NCBI GenBank assembly: GCA_021234155.1
Contig: JAJEKV010000306.1
Location: 298,157-362,156, forward strand
Source of the DNA: Isoetes taiwanensis
Taxonomy: Eukaryota > Streptophyta > Lycopodiopsida > Isoetales > Isoetaceae
Direction of reading: 5' to 3'
DNA: 64,000 nt
Made by a program: the position numbers and the translations under genes. Shown piece after piece: positions 1 to 11,640 of the stretch (positions are counted from its first letter, which is position 1; the number at the start of each line of letters is the position of its first letter). A model generated the notes under the pieces. It ran no database searches, had not been told where the DNA came from, and was given only the letters and a program-made list of their open reading frames with translations.

Positions 1-767
1 GTTAGGTTGTGCTTCGGCCGACGGCAGATTAAGCTCCTCGATTTTTGTCTGCTCCAAGTTCGGTAATAGTTCCTTAGACTTAGCCTCGTATCTTGGCATA
101 TAGCGAATACCGTCTTTGACGACTTGGTTTTATCCTTAATCATTCCTTCCCATTTTTTTAAATCTTTATTCATCTTCGCCCGGAACTCAAGTTGTTGAAC
201 CTTCATTTGTAGCACCTGCAGGCTTTGATCACAAGTTTGCAACCTTGCCTTACATTGAATCACTTCTGATCTTGTAGAGTTGATCCATTCTCCTAGTGTC
301 CTATTGAATTCATCGGAAAGTAATCAAGGTTAGTACCACAATGTGTAAAGTTAGTACCTGGATCTCTACTATCCTCGGAAGCTCCCGCCAATTCCTCCTG
401 TTCCTAAGGAAGCCATCGGAAGTGAGGGAGATGTTATGGCTAAAAACCTCCTGCAAGACAGGTTTAAATACAATTGGCAGGGTATGGAAGGAGAATATCT
501 GGTGCATAAGCAGATTGGTCCTGCAACTGTGTTCTACCTTGTTGATAAGCTCTGCCCTCTGGGTACCATGGTACTAGATTTCTTCTCGTGTAGAGAAAGG
601 AGAGACATCCGGCCAAGGTGGAGCTGAGCAGGAGGAGCAAATTGACCGCAGTAAAATTAACCCTGCAGACTATGAGAAAGTCGATGATGAACGCTTTGGT
701 TATGACTATTAAAAAAAAAAAATCCTACTTTGAAAAATTGTATCTACATTGTATTTTTATTAATATA
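1..767. other. No gene recognised
   Basis: No conserved domain or splice-consistent coding segment was recognised here. Short open frames overlap on both strands between about 310 and 830, without codon or motif support. An A-run lies at about 711-721. Confidence 0.5.
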
Positions 768-796
768 CTAGAAACGTGTGCCCGGCGATGCCGGGC
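768..796 (-). mobile_element. Helitron-type 3' terminus (variant)
   Basis: Read on the minus strand, a perfect GC-rich hairpin (GCCCGGC, loop ATC, GCCGGGC; 780-796) is followed after 8 nt by CTAG (768-771) and then T. Hairpin plus CTRR ending between A and T is the canonical 3' end of plant Helitrons. The body of the element would extend rightwards. It is a sequence variant of the family seen at 5,334, 13,942, 28,013 and 28,987. No 5' end (TC...) was located. Confidence 0.6.
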
Positions 797-979
797 ATTA
801 GTCATGGACGTGTGTCATGGGTGGATGTAATGGAGTTTGTAAGTGGAACGAAATGTTGTAGATTTGACATGTCTATAGATGGATCAAAGTGTGAAGATGT
901 GAAGTTTAGTTTGCATGATTAATGTTGAAATGAGAACGTTCAATTGCATCCACCTAGATCTAGCTTGTAACAACCTCTC

Positions 980-2636
980 TAGCATGCTTATTGAACATAG
1001 TCGAAGTTTGAAACAAGACCTCTATATATGCTTTGTGGATTTTACTTCTGCTTTTGATACTGATTATCACGCATGACTTCTTTGGCGGCGCTCTGGTGCA
1101 CTTGGGGTTCCACAAGATCTTCAAAATGCAGTTTATCGGCTCTATGAAATGGTTTTTGCTAAATTTCGAGCATCAGGTACTCAAATCACTAGCAATATTG
1201 GAGTTCGTCAGGGTTGCCCTTTATCTCCTACACTCTTTGGCTTGTACATTGATCAATTGGAAGAATGGCTTGATAATCATGGCGGCGGAGGGCCACATTT
1301 GGCACACTATATCATTAGGCAACTTATGTATGCGATGATATTTCACTTACGGCACATACCACTACTAGTATGCAAGCAACATTTACATATATCGCCGCAG
1401 TTTTTGTGAGAACAGGTTTGCGTGTTAATCTCCAAAAGACCAAGCTTTTGGTAGTTCAATCTTCTCGTCACAATGTTCCCCTATGCACTCACGATAGTCA
1501 AAGTGGGAAGTTGAAGTTGTAGATAGCTACAAGTATCTTGGTGTAGAATTGCAAAGAACACACTTTGGGAACGATTAGTATTACTGGGTGGCAATGCAAA
1601 ACAATTGTAAACTGAGAAATTCATGATTGGCCCAGAAAGCCCACTTGTTTTGGGGCTTTGGTAGAGCATGTTTTACTATATGGTTCTCGAGTGTGGGGCC
1701 ACGCCATTAGTGCTAGTGCTTGGGAGAGCTTGAGCAAAAGTCCTTTCTCACTTACAGCCTCTGAAAGTTAAAACAAACGGTGCCCTATGCTATTCTTTTA
1801 CAAAGATGGTTTTGGCCTCTTCAACATTCCGCCATGAGCGCCATCTCCATTATATGCGCAAGGTGCACCACATGGATGATGTTAGGTATCATGTTCTTGC
1901 ACTTGCCATGGCTGAATCTCCGGCGTTTGAAACGATGTTGGAAAGAGCATTGCACTACATGGTTTACTGTTGAACGGGCAACCTTAATCTTGCCGATGCT
2001 TGCCAGTTCTGATCCCGAGCTTTGCAACAATATCTCAATGGTCGCTTTTTCTCAAAAGATATGGGACGCAGATTACTTTGGCCCAAGTGGCGGGTCATTA
2101 TCATGCACACATAAATCCCACCTTGGCACCAGAGCCCCAAGCTTATTTGCTTGCTTCATTGTCGAGGAACAAGCTTCTTGTCGCTATTGCATCACGGTCG
2201 CGCATGGGGTCCCCATGTGTCACGGATTGAGACAGGTAGATGGGAGCGGCCACAATTGCCGCGGTGTTTAGACTATGTGCGCTTGCCGATTCTGTGTTAT
2301 TGAAGATGAAAGCCATACTCTTACGAAGTTGCCACCTTTTGAGATAGTCCGAAATCATTTTTTGACCTTAGCATTCCATTCCACGCTTCCACAACTTCTC
2401 GTGAGCACCATCGTGCATGACTTGGCATTATACATACTTGAGGTTCTAGATAAACATCACGCAATTCCGAGCCCTCATGAGTCATTATATCTCCGCTTGT
2501 CTAGTATCATCATTACTGCAAAGGTTTTTCCCTTGAAAACTTTCGAGGGTTTTTTAATCCTAGTAGTAATGATTGTACTAGCCCATTGTATGGGTCCCAT
2601 GACCTATTGGTCTCTCGTGGACGTTAAAAAAACTAT
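980..2636 (+). pseudogene. Decayed LINE (non-LTR retrotransposon) ORF2 and 3' end
   Basis: Reverse-transcriptase landmarks appear in order but in shifting frames. A finger/palm start reads CFVDFTSAFDTD near 1,031. The strongly conserved block GVRQGCPLSPTLFGLYIDQL starts near 1,201. A catalytic-site remnant YVCDDISLT lies near 1,325-1,350, with the two aspartates at 1,334-1,339. After it come a thumb-like LLYGSRVWGHA (about 1,675-1,705) and a Cys-rich C-terminal region (CRFCVIEDESHTL, about 2,284-2,320). Many stops and frameshifts make it a dead copy. The 3' boundary is placed at GGACGTTAAAA (2,619-2,629), because the LINE at 42.5 kb ends with the same sequence. The 5' end is truncated and imprecise. 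Confidence 0.85.
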
Positions 2637-3114
2637 TCTATTCTCTACTATGTGCAATGGTGAATGCCTCATCTCATATACTTAAAAATGGGTGCTGAAT
2701 TGCCAAAACGTTATGATTAATGAAAGGTGGGGAATAAGAAGTATATTTAGAGTCATGTTTAAAACAATGGTAGAATGACAATATTATAGGTTGGATTTAT
2801 TTAAATGGTTTCCTTATAAGAACCTAAGATGACAATATTAAATGTTTGGGTAAAAGCAAATAATTTAACCATGATCCCATTCAAAAAAAAAGGGGGGGTA
2901 ACTGCCAAAACTGTACGTGAAGTAGGTCCATTCCATTATTTAAAAAAAAATGTATTGTAACCAACTTCTGTTTAGAATATGATGGACAGAACAATTGTAC
3001 TGTTTGGCAAAAGTAGACCTTATGGTTATTGCGATGGGAGTTGTGTCGAATATGTAATTTTAGATAGATAGACAATTTTAACATCCATGAAGAATTCCAT
3101 TTCTATCTTATCTT
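2637..3114. other. Non-coding, no gene recognised
   Basis: AT-rich sequence downstream of the LINE, with an A9-G7 mononucleotide junction at about 2,882-2,898. Nothing codes convincingly. Confidence 0.5.
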
Positions 3115-3170
3115 ATCGTAATGGTGCCGTCGTTGCTGGATGTAAGTGGGGAGCCTATAAATGTTTTGTG
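3115..3170 (-). mobile_element. Degenerate Helitron-type 3' terminus
   Basis: On the minus strand the sequence resembles the window's Helitron end family: CCAGCAACGACGGCACCATTAC replaces the intact hairpin and its following bases. The internal side (plus-strand TATAAATG about 40 bp inside the end) also matches the copies at 5,334 and 38,391. The stem is broken and the CTRR is not intact, so this is an old relic. Confidence 0.35.
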
Positions 3171-3330
3171 TAGTAATGAGAAAAGCGTGCCCAAACTATG
3201 CTTGCTCTGTAATTCTTATTTTTGTAAAGTGAGGCACTCTATGATATTGTAGTTTATTATTTTAAATAGAAAAATGCCCAACTTCAGTGGGCTCTCCCTT
3301 TTCTAATATAAGGATTGTCTGATAGCTTCA

Positions 3331-3512
3331 CTTCACATTTCTTTTGCAATATCCATACATGGAGCTAGTTTGGACCAGTTATAAAGTTGCTTCTACATTG
3401 TAGATGCATGTCAGGTTTGTGGTATAAAACTTCTCTTCATGTCTTTTTTGCAATGTCTATACATGAAGCTAGTTTGGACCAACTACATAGTTGCTTCTAG
3501 ATTATAGATGCA
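3331..3512. repeat. Imperfect tandem duplication, offset about 103 bp
   Basis: Two diverged copies share CTTCACAT/CTTCATGT starts, then TTTTGCAAT, CATACATG and AGCTAGTTTGGACCA, and end with GTTGCTTCTA and TAGATGCAT. The first begins at 3,331 and the second at 3,434. Confidence 0.75.
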
Positions 3513-3963
3513 TTTATGATGGTGTTGTTTAAACGAATAATGCCATATGCTTGTAAAAACATTTTGGTTTCGGTTCAAATAGGGACACTTTCAATATATG
3601 TTTAGTATATTAATGTGTGCATTCCAAATATAGCAAAGGAAATTTCCTCTTGTTGCCATATAGAGAAAGAAAATTTAAAAATCAAGTCACCATTTTTTCC
3701 AGGAGTGAGTTTATGAGCTTTTTAAGCCTCTAGAATTCCCTTCTATTGCTCATTCATAGATCAGCAAGAATAGAAGTAGACTGGAATATTCCTTTTGCCT
3801 CTTAAATGGCTCTTACAACTTCCTCTAAATCTATATAAGCTCTTCTTTAGTAAGAATAACAAAAAACACAACAATGACAAACGTTGTCCCATAGCCCACA
3901 ATGGTTGCATGTAGAAAGTACAGTAAGAACAGTCATTTTATTTGAATTGTGCCATCTTGCTAC
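3513..3963. other. Non-coding, no gene recognised
   Basis: AT-rich sequence with no recognisable coding or repeat signal. Confidence 0.5.
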
Positions 3964-4230
3964 GTTTCATAAAATAGTCTCAAGGCTTCCTTGGTAAGTC
4001 TATGCTTAGCATATGCTGCAATCATATCAGATAGAAACCTCATCTAACATACGGCGTGCAATTCCATTAGTGCAGTTTTTACAATGGCATTTGAATTGAG
4101 GCCATGTCGAACAATATCCAGATGTAAAATCCCCATGGACAGAAATTCAAGCCTAGTACATGCATCAAGTCCATAATCCCAAGACCATGAAGGTGACATC
4201 CTATCTTAGCTCCTGCCTATATCAACCACC
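3964..4230 (-). pseudogene. PPR protein gene fragment
   Basis: Minus-strand translation, with frame changes, gives pieces typical of plant PLS-class pentatricopeptide repeat proteins. IVRHGLNSNAIVKTALME is followed by ARRMLDEVS and then MIAAYAKHRLTKEALRLFYE. The last matches the 'sWnamIaaYakhg...eALrLFyeM' repeat core. PPR proteins bind organellar RNA for editing or processing. At least one frameshift and several stops are present, and fewer than three repeats survive, so this is a non-functional fragment. Confidence 0.65.
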
Positions 4231-5333
4231 TTGATTATTTTGCTTCAATTTGAAGGTCATTTTCCGTTATTTGAAAGCAAAAACCTCAGCACAGTTACTA
4301 ACAATTTAAGTGTGCAAAGAATAGAAAAAGATTGCCGTAGCAATTCACCAAGAAAATGTTGGCAATTGACACTCACCTCCAAAAATCCTTGAGAACAGTT
4401 ATGTGTCTTCTGCTTATTTGATGCAACAAAGTTTTCCTCCATTTATTAAGAGGACCACACCAAAAACCCCGAGAAATATTGTGTTTGTTCCATTCTTCTC
4501 CATGTGGATGAAGCTCCAATCCTTGCATACAAACATCTGCCGGGGTTTGTTCGTCCACTTACGACAAATGGTGTTTTTAAGAACCTACAATGGACACAAT
4601 CAAAATTAGCACTGAATCTCTAAAACGTCATGCCTTGACACCATTTATTTGCATCATTTGTACTTGCACAAATAGTAGTTAAGAATGATCAATAACTACT
4701 TTCTAACAAATAGAAAATCTAGCATAATCTTGCAAATGTCCACAAAAAGATTTGAGTTACCTTCAAGAGTCTTCAAAGGCCACGAACAAATGAACGACCA
4801 TGTGCAGATAACTAAGAATGGGGCTTTAGAATATTAGTTTGAACCATCATTTTTCTTCCTATCGCTTATCCACTTCTATTTTGGCATCTGCAATAGACAC
4901 ATAGAGAGACTGTAAATCGCATTATATCATACAACAACAATGTGATTTTAAAAATAAAATAAGTTCATGTTTTCAAGTTTACCTGTTACTGGAGTTACTT
5001 AGAGATGCCTGCATTTAACTGATCTAGTTATTGGCTAGAGCACGAAACATTAAAAGGAGAGATCTACTATTCAGCATGTTGCCAGTTCTTCAAAGCCCAA
5101 GCCGAGTTGTTGCATGCCCATCCGCAATGAAGCAAGCCTTCTATTGCTAAAGAGCTCTGTCAGCCACCTCAGATCTTAATGTTTTTGTCCGCAAATCCAC
5201 TAACAAACTGAACTATTGGATCTCAACTTTGCATCCATGATGTTGCAACCACATCCTTTATAAAATTAAAAATATATTTGTTTCGAGAGTTCTTGTCATT
5301 GCTGGATGGATTGCAGACAACCTCATAAGATAA
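4231..5333. other. Non-coding, no gene recognised
   Basis: AT-rich DNA. Possible exon remnants cannot be assigned to a family. A weak TGTCATTGCTGGATG near 5,294 resembles the Helitron hairpin region but lacks a terminus. Confidence 0.45.
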
Positions 5334-5361
5334 CTAGGAACGGTGCCCAGCGTTGCTGGGC
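5334..5361 (-). mobile_element. Helitron-type 3' terminus
   Basis: On the minus strand the 17-nt hairpin GCCCAGCAACGCTGGGC (7-bp stem, 3-nt loop; 5,345-5,361) is followed by 7 nt and then CTAG (5,334-5,337) abutting T. Structure and sequence match the plus-strand termini at 13,942, 28,013 and 28,987. The element body extends to the right, into a region full of gene fragments. Confidence 0.8.
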
Positions 5362-5467
5362 ATAAGCTGAGAATCTATAAATAATATATTGTAACAATAA
5401 GAGAATAACCATAAAAGTTCCATTATTGTGCTATCTGGCGTCGTTTCTCGCCTTATGCCACTGTCCA

Positions 5468-5600
5468 CCTTTCCTTTCCTTCCTTTCCTTTCCATTTCCT
5501 TTCCATACCTTTCTCCATTTTTTCTTCCTTTTCTTTCCTCCACCCTTTTCCTCTTCCTTTTTCTTTCCTTTTCTTTTTTTTATGTTTTCTTCCACCTTTC
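5468..5600. repeat. Polypyrimidine (TTTCC-rich) tract
   Basis: About 130 bp of almost pure C/T on the plus strand, mostly TTTCC and CTTTT units. It lies directly before a CpG-rich stretch, an arrangement often seen in plant 5' leader regions. Confidence 0.8.
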
Positions 5601-5609
5601 ACTAAAGCG

Positions 5610-6060
5610 ACCGGACGATTCCCTGCTGATGAGAAACGACTTTGCGCCTGCAAGGAGTGGTTTTCGGTTGCCTGATGAGCCTCGGTCGAGATTGATGTGG
5701 ATTTCGACGCAGATCTGCAAACAGGCCTGCCTCGATGGATTTCGGCAGCGATCTCTGCGCCGAGAAATGCCGTGATCCGCGCCGATCTGCCGCCGAGGAG
5801 CTGGCGAAAGCCGCCCTGACTTTAAAGATCCGATTTCGCTGCCCGGATCCGAGGCAGCCTTTGATCCGTTCTACCGATAAGATTCTGGCCCGCCTGATCT
5901 GCTGATGATCGATAAGCTGCCGGCTGCCTGACGCGCCGATTTTTTCCCGCCCGATTTTGCACGGGTCGATGCCTCGACTTTGCCCAGCAGCCAAGCGCAA
6001 TTTCGCCCGGAAGTCGATTTTGTGATTTTTTTTACGCGCGATTTCTCGGGATGAAATTTT
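5610..6060. other. CpG- and GATC-rich island, origin unknown
   Basis: About 450 bp with many CpG and GATC sites inside AT-rich surroundings. Open frames exist on both strands (5,428-5,775 plus; 5,602-6,099 minus, 165 codons), but neither shows a recognised domain. The polypyrimidine tract in front suggests a captured promoter or 5' leader, which is inference. The lack of CpG depletion differs from neighbouring repeat DNA. Confidence 0.45.
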
Positions 6061-6686
6061 TATCGAAGTCATGCACATGTCATCTCCTTCGGTGATCAAT
6101 TCTCAACCATTCGATCTAGGTCTCCATGGAGAACCTTTAACGCTATATTTTTATAATATAGATGATCTTTCCCACTTTGTGGTAGATGGTGTTTGTGTTT
6201 ACATTGCATCATATTTATGAAATGATTATGGAACAATGGGTTGACCAAGATGGCGAGCACTTGTAAAAATGATCACTTGGAGAATAAATTGGGGAAAATA
6301 AATTGTAGAGAAAACATGACTGTGCAAAACTACCCACAACAAAAAGAATGGAACAATGGTTTAACCAGAGTTGCATAAACCAAAATGAAACGAATCTGAC
6401 CAAGAACAAATATAAACAATAAATACAAAACTGAATCTAAAAGGAAATGAAGGGGAGTGGACTGAAAAATCACGACCATATTTTAAATAGAATAGAATAG
6501 AATAGAATAAGTTTTTTAAAACCTAAGAGCTGAGGCGTAGTTGAAAAGGCACGCTTATGAAGCTGGATAGTGTGGGCAATAAAATACGCCACATATAATG
6601 ACCATACCGCAGCATATACCCTTTAATTGAATCTAGAGAAAATACATTATGATTAATCGGGATGTTCTATTAAATATTGTACTTAC
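6061..6686. other. Non-coding; short AATAG microsatellite
   Basis: AT-rich sequence with about five AATAG units at 6,486-6,510. No gene recognised. Confidence 0.6.
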
Positions 6687-7320
6687 AAGTTGTGGACCTG
6701 TGATTGCAGCCATGTACAAAGCCTTGCAAAGACACTGGACAAGCTCCGGATAGGGCAAAAATGAGGGCTCTAGCCTTTTCAAAATGGTATCTATACATGG
6801 ATCTAAATCTTGCAACAACATGCATTGCTTCATACTTTTGGGAAGATTATTAAAAGAAAATATTAATCAAAGATATTAAGCACATGCTACCTTGAGATAT
6901 GCCTCCCCTCACGAAGTTCCTGCACCAAATTTACAAAGCAGAAAAATGCACTTGAGCTCCTACAAACATATCGCAAGATGCATGAGTGGTGAACAACGGA
7001 CTTTAGAATGATTCAAAAGCCAAAGCGATTAAAACTCTTCACACCAATTTACTCTCAAATTTTAAATTAGTACCTAGAGATAAATGAGATCACAGACTTG
7101 TAAAACATACTGGCGACAAATTTTGCTAAGTTGCTACCTTCAATGAACGATTCCGAGGAAAGCATCCCTTTGTTTTCAAAAGCTGAAATCCCGAGAACAC
7201 AATCAGGAGATTACTTGTCATCAAGTTTGGCTATTCCAAGCGTTTGACTCCACTCACCCTCTGTAGGTCGGACACGGCTGGCCCGAGGTATAAAAATGGT
7301 AGAAACAGCCGGTGGAAAAA
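6687..7320 (-). pseudogene. Intron-retaining gene fragment, family not recognised
   Basis: Minus-strand segments look like exons with good splice borders. 7,182-7,138 is preceded by GATTTCAG and followed by GTAGCA. 6,919-6,891 is preceded by GGTGCAG and followed by GTAGCA. 6,834-6,687 is preceded by CCAAAAG and followed by GTAAGT. A further possible exon upstream ends at a GTGAGT near 7,247. The largest exon reads MKQCMLLQDLDPCIDTILKR, then a segment ending AALYMAAITGPQL-like; joined to the 29-nt exon it gives ELREGRHISS before it. I do not recognise the protein. Intact introns show capture as DNA rather than by retroposition. It lies between two Helitron-type ends. Confidence 0.5.
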
Positions 7321-9960
7321 ATCATAGGGAGCGATTGAGATTGGCGGGGTGTTCGCATTCAAAGGCAACGTTTACTTCAAATGTGGCATTCAATGCCTGC
7401 TATAACCGGATGTCATGGGGAACGCGAAGATGAAGGGGAACTCCGTGACGCGGGCGTAACATCGGCGTTCGAGGCACATGCAACCCCATCCTTGCAAAAG
7501 AAAACTTCACGGGGCCTTAAAATGTATTTATCTATGGAAAATGGGCTTAAGCGCACTATTTGTTGTCTTTCACGTTAAAGCAAATAGCCGCCCACTATTG
7601 TTTGGTTTCGTTAAAGCAAATAACAAACGTTGCCTTATTTGCTTTGTAATTATTTTCAAACAACCGGGCGACGGCTATTTCGTTTTTTGCATTTTTGCAT
7701 TTTAATATCTGCTTTTGAGGTTCCGGGTGTTTTTCCTTATACTTTCTTTAGTAAATGTGGTTCTCTTCTTTGCCAACTAAAAAACGGCTTATTTTATATT
7801 AAAAATGTGGCGATTTTGCATGATGGCGGTTCTTGTTAAGTAAATGGTGCCATATCTATCGATAAAAATTACGTGATAAAATAGGGAAGAAACCGGGATT
7901 TTAAGAAATTGGAATCATGAATTTCCAAATTTAATGATAGTTCTTGTTCTTGAAACAAGGAATTGGTGGTACAGGGATTATTGGGGAACAAGGAGGCTAC
8001 CAAGATTCTAGATTTCATCATTGCTCTTAATATTTCAATTCATGGTCTATGGGACTCAATTGTCACTAGGATCAAAAAAAGAAATTGCTAATGTACCCTT
8101 CTTCCTTTCTTTGTTTGGAAGAGTGGGTACCAAATCTTGTCATTCAAGCACCCATGTATTCTTCTCCTACGACTTTGGTGGCGATAAGAGCCTCATAGAA
8201 ATATTGAAAAAATAGCCTTAAGGAAGTTTATTTGGCGGCATAAGGTTGCTTAGGTGATCTTATCAAACCAAAGAAACAAGGGGGTTTAAAGTTGTAAGGA
8301 TCTTTTATCAAGCGTGACCTCAAGTGCCCCTAAGATGATCTGGGAGGGTTCTATGCAAAAAACCCTTCTCCTACTCACGAAACTTGTTAAAATTGGGTGG
8401 AGGTCTCCCACCAGGTAGGGAGCCCACACCCCTAAGACATCAATTACGACGACTGCTTTCTTTCAATTCTCCCCCACGGTACCTCTAATGTGATCGAAAA
8501 TGATGGCAGCTTGGAATGAGGCTGCATTATGTTATAGACCCCGAGATTAATGCCGGATGCAAAAAGGAAATAAAAATGTTTTGGCACCCCTAAATTTGTT
8601 TCCAAGAAATAGGATGTAGCCTTTAGCATCCACAAAAATACATGCAATGGTATATAGAGTAGGGCTCTCGACTATAGAAGACCCGAATGAATGACAAATG
8701 GATCATTTGGGAGGAACCGCAGGTTAGATCAAGGGTTGGATATTGATAAGCAAACGATATTTAGAAAGTTTTAGAAATAATAAGTGAGCATCGGGGAGTT
8801 GTAATCATTTCCAACCATTGGAAATTTGAACCAAAAGGAGGGGATATAGTGTCAAGGACATATATCTGAGGATAAATGAAATCAACCTTCAAGGGCAAAT
8901 TCTCTATAAAGGTGTGAGGAACAGCGGTTAAGGAACATGCAAAAAGGCTGAAAACATATGTCGGCAAAATAAGATAAAGGTCTTTAGATGTTTCGGTCTT
9001 ACATCAAAGCCTCCATACAATCGTAGGGAACAAATATGATAACACCATAGTGAGGTAATTTGAATGCCCTATGGTCAGGCTTCAAAGAGACCCCAAATCA
9101 TGTCTTTGAATGTCCATGGTTAGAGTTCATGGACCCGGACCTCACAACAAATCGAGGGTTGGGATTGCTTGAAAAAGAAATTTCTAGATCTTGCGACTCA
9201 AAAATTGAGAATACTACCGCTCTTTCTTTGGTGGATCATTTGGAAGCTACCGTGAATCAGTAGCCATGGAAAAAAGAATCCAAACTTGATTTGGCTAAAA
9301 AGCTACGTCCCTTTTGGCAAAAGTGCCGCCATAGCTCACAAACAATAAAGGGGAAAAAATATGGCGGGGAATGGAATAGGATTGGAACTATAAAGGTTGT
9401 TTCAATTTCTTCTTTCTTATTCTTAAGCGATGCAAATGGTTTACCCACAGGCAGCGGTGAGGCTGGCTAGTCTTGTCCTTTTGAAAAACAGGTGGTGAAG
9501 TCAATGTATCGGGACTATGGTAGTCGACACCATGATCTTAAACAGAAATTGTTCATGCCATGGCCTTACAAAGGATGTTGTTGGATCGAAGGGAGGTCTC
9601 GGTATTTCAATAGCCTAGGCCATATTTTGAGCTTATTCCATCCTGGGTGCTGGTGGCTAATGAGGCCCATGTCTTGCTATTCTGGATTTCTCCACATATA
9701 CCATTAGGCCTTTCAAGATAAAGATCGCTTATATTTGGAAACACTACTATAGCAGATCACGACAATACGGGGATCCGATTGATCACGGGACTATGTTTTG
9801 AACCTCATGCTAGTGAAGTGGTGGACTCTTAACACTAAGGTTTATAAGTGGTTCGTAACCTATGGTTTTGGTTAACCTTTGGTCTTACCATGCCAATGGT
9901 TAAGTTTAAGCTATTATTATACATCTTTTGTATTTTGATACATCCTCCCTTTCAAGAAGG
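7321..9960. other. No gene recognised; one inverted repeat
   Basis: Only short open frames lacking motifs were found. An imperfect inverted repeat pairs AAATAGCCG (about 7,583) with CGGCTATTT (ending 7,680), and GTTTAAAGCAAAT-like repeats lie inside. Parts of 8.2-9.9 kb may be old retroelement sequence, since the 3' end of a LINE-like element with an A-rich tail follows at 10,376, but no reverse-transcriptase motif could be confirmed. Confidence 0.45.
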
Positions 9961-9968
9961 ATGACGAC

Positions 9969-10420
9969 TTGTTTTTTTTTTTTTTGGAAGAACGACAAAC
10001 TTTATTGAAACATCAAGCCAAAAGCCAAAAATCTGAAGATGCAAAAGCGGAATAAAAGTTGGAGGATAATCATGATCCAATCAATAGAACCACCAGCCTA
10101 TGCATAAGACAACACACTCAAATAGGACTCAAATATCAGCTAAGGTGAGCAGGAGCAGAACAATGGTAGGCCTTAGCAATTTAGGCAATGCGCCCTTAAT
10201 GACTACCTTTGGGGAATAAAACCTGAAAATACACACAATCTTCTCAAGCTTCCCGGATGGACCACAAGAACCATCTGGATGCCAAATGAAATCTTGATCG
10301 ACATGAGAGTGAGAGTTTCTCCTCCTTTTATCTTATGTAATTTTCTAAATGAAATATAAAACCAACCTACCCTCAAAAAAAAAAAATAAATAAATAAATA
10401 AATAAAAAAATTAATGAAAC
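9969..10420. mobile_element. Retroelement 3' ends: poly(T) at left, A/(AAAT)n tail at right
   Basis: A T-run at 9,970-9,984 followed by GGAAGAACGACAAACTTTATTG resembles the reversed 3' end of a polyadenylated retroelement. About 400 bp further on, ATGAAATATAAAACCAACC followed by an A-run and (AAAT)n (10,376-10,412) looks like the forward 3' end of a plant LINE. Both bodies are too decayed to classify. Confidence 0.45.
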
Positions 10421-10615
10421 TCTTGTATTTGAGGTGGAGAGCATTTTGATTCCTGGTGTAGAAAGGGCTAAAATCCTTAAGCATACTCTCTTTAAAGAAA
10501 AATAATTTAAAAAAAAAATTCTTGCCTAAAAAGGCTAAAAAATACAAAACCTTAGGTATACTCCTTAGTAAAATAAAAAAAGTTTTTCAAGTCTATGGCA
10601 TATTGGGGTTGCTTT

Positions 10616-11415
10616 TGCTCCCGGATAGGCACATGCATCAAGAACTCCAACGAAAGTTATAGCATCGAGGCGTTATCCTTTCGATTGCATATGCTCAAAA
10701 ACTAGCGGCGCTTCCTTCCCTTGATTATGATTAGCTTATGCAATGATCAAAGTGTTCCATGATATTACATCCCTCACCATTATTCATTCGTCAAATATTC
10801 TATGTGAGTCATGCGGATAACCGCATTTTCCATACATATTAGAAAGAGCATTGCATAGAGCGATGTCTTTCTCCAAACCATAAGTCAAAATCAAGCGGTG
10901 AAGTTGTCGACCTTCACCGGTCTTTGAGATCTTAACACATGCCTCAAGAACCACTAAGAATGTGACCCTATTAGGGATCAAGCCTTGCAGATGCATTTCT
11001 CTAAATAAATGGAGGGACTCATTTAAGGCCTTCTTTGGGCATAAGCAAGCAATCATGGTGTTCCATGATACCTTATCCCTTTGAGGCATGTCCTGGAAGA
11101 ATCGCGATTGCCTTTTCAAAATGCCCATTTTGTGCATATGCAGCAAGGATTGTATTATCTCTTTCGGGCATCACATGAAACATCCGTATTGCCTTCTCTC
11201 AGATAACCGCGTCTTGAATATATGCCGCCATGATTGTGTTCCAAGATACTACATTTGGCAACGGCATTTGTTGAAACAATTGAAGGGCTTCCAAAACATA
11301 CAGTATTATTCAGGCATCACATGAAACATCTGTATTGCCTTCTCTGTATAACCGTACTGAATATATGCTGCCATGATTGTGTTCCAAGATAGGCTTCCAA
11401 AACATACAGTATTAT
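10616..11415 (-). pseudogene. PPR (PLS-class) gene fragment with internal duplication
   Basis: Minus-strand reading gives clear PPR repeats. SWNTIMAAYIQYGYTEKA (11,390-11,312) is followed by a second diverged copy (about 11,255-11,164). Then an open stretch (11,146-10,784) contains KVSWNTMIACL, LFREMHLQGLIPNRVTF, LVVLEACVK, LHRLILTYGLEKDIALCNAL and NMYGKCG, followed by VISWNTLIIA and FVGVLDAC in another frame with stops. The order and spacing are typical of an RNA-editing-type PPR protein of organelles. Stops, frameshifts and the ~148 bp direct duplication at 11,164-11,415 make it non-functional. The kinesin fragment begins only ~80 bp away on the other strand. Confidence 0.85.
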
Positions 11416-11497
11416 TTTATTATATAGGAGGATGAACGTTTCGGTTCGCAACAACTACTATTCAAGGACAGTCTTTCGCTCTGAAATATCATCACAG

Positions 11498-11640
11498 GGT
11501 TATGGCAGATGTATAAAGCAGGAAAGCCCTCAAAGCCTGACATGGCTAGGATCACCAGAAAGACGCTTTACATTTGATCATGTTGCCTGTGAAACTATTA
11601 CACAGGAATCCTACCTGCACGCTTACAGCAAAACAGGTGC
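11498..11640 (+). pseudogene. Kinesin-12 (POK/PAKRP-like) motor-domain exon fragment
   Basis: After an acceptor-like ATCACAG the plus strand reads GYGRCIKQESPQSLTWLG and then SPERRFTFDHVACETITQE. This is the N-terminal motor region of plant kinesin-12 proteins, microtubule motors of the division plane, where '..RFTFDHVACETISQE' is highly conserved. The following AYSKTGAQ is a damaged counterpart of the AYGQTGSGK P-loop region, so the ATP-binding loop is missing. No other motor exon was found nearby. The piece sits in an open frame from 11,432 but is surely only a captured or relic exon. Family assignment is from remembered motif similarity. Confidence 0.75.

Noticed and set aside
5602-6099. 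165-codon minus-strand ORF
   Set aside because: Open mainly because of GC-rich composition; no domain or splice logic, and an overlapping ORF exists on the other strand.
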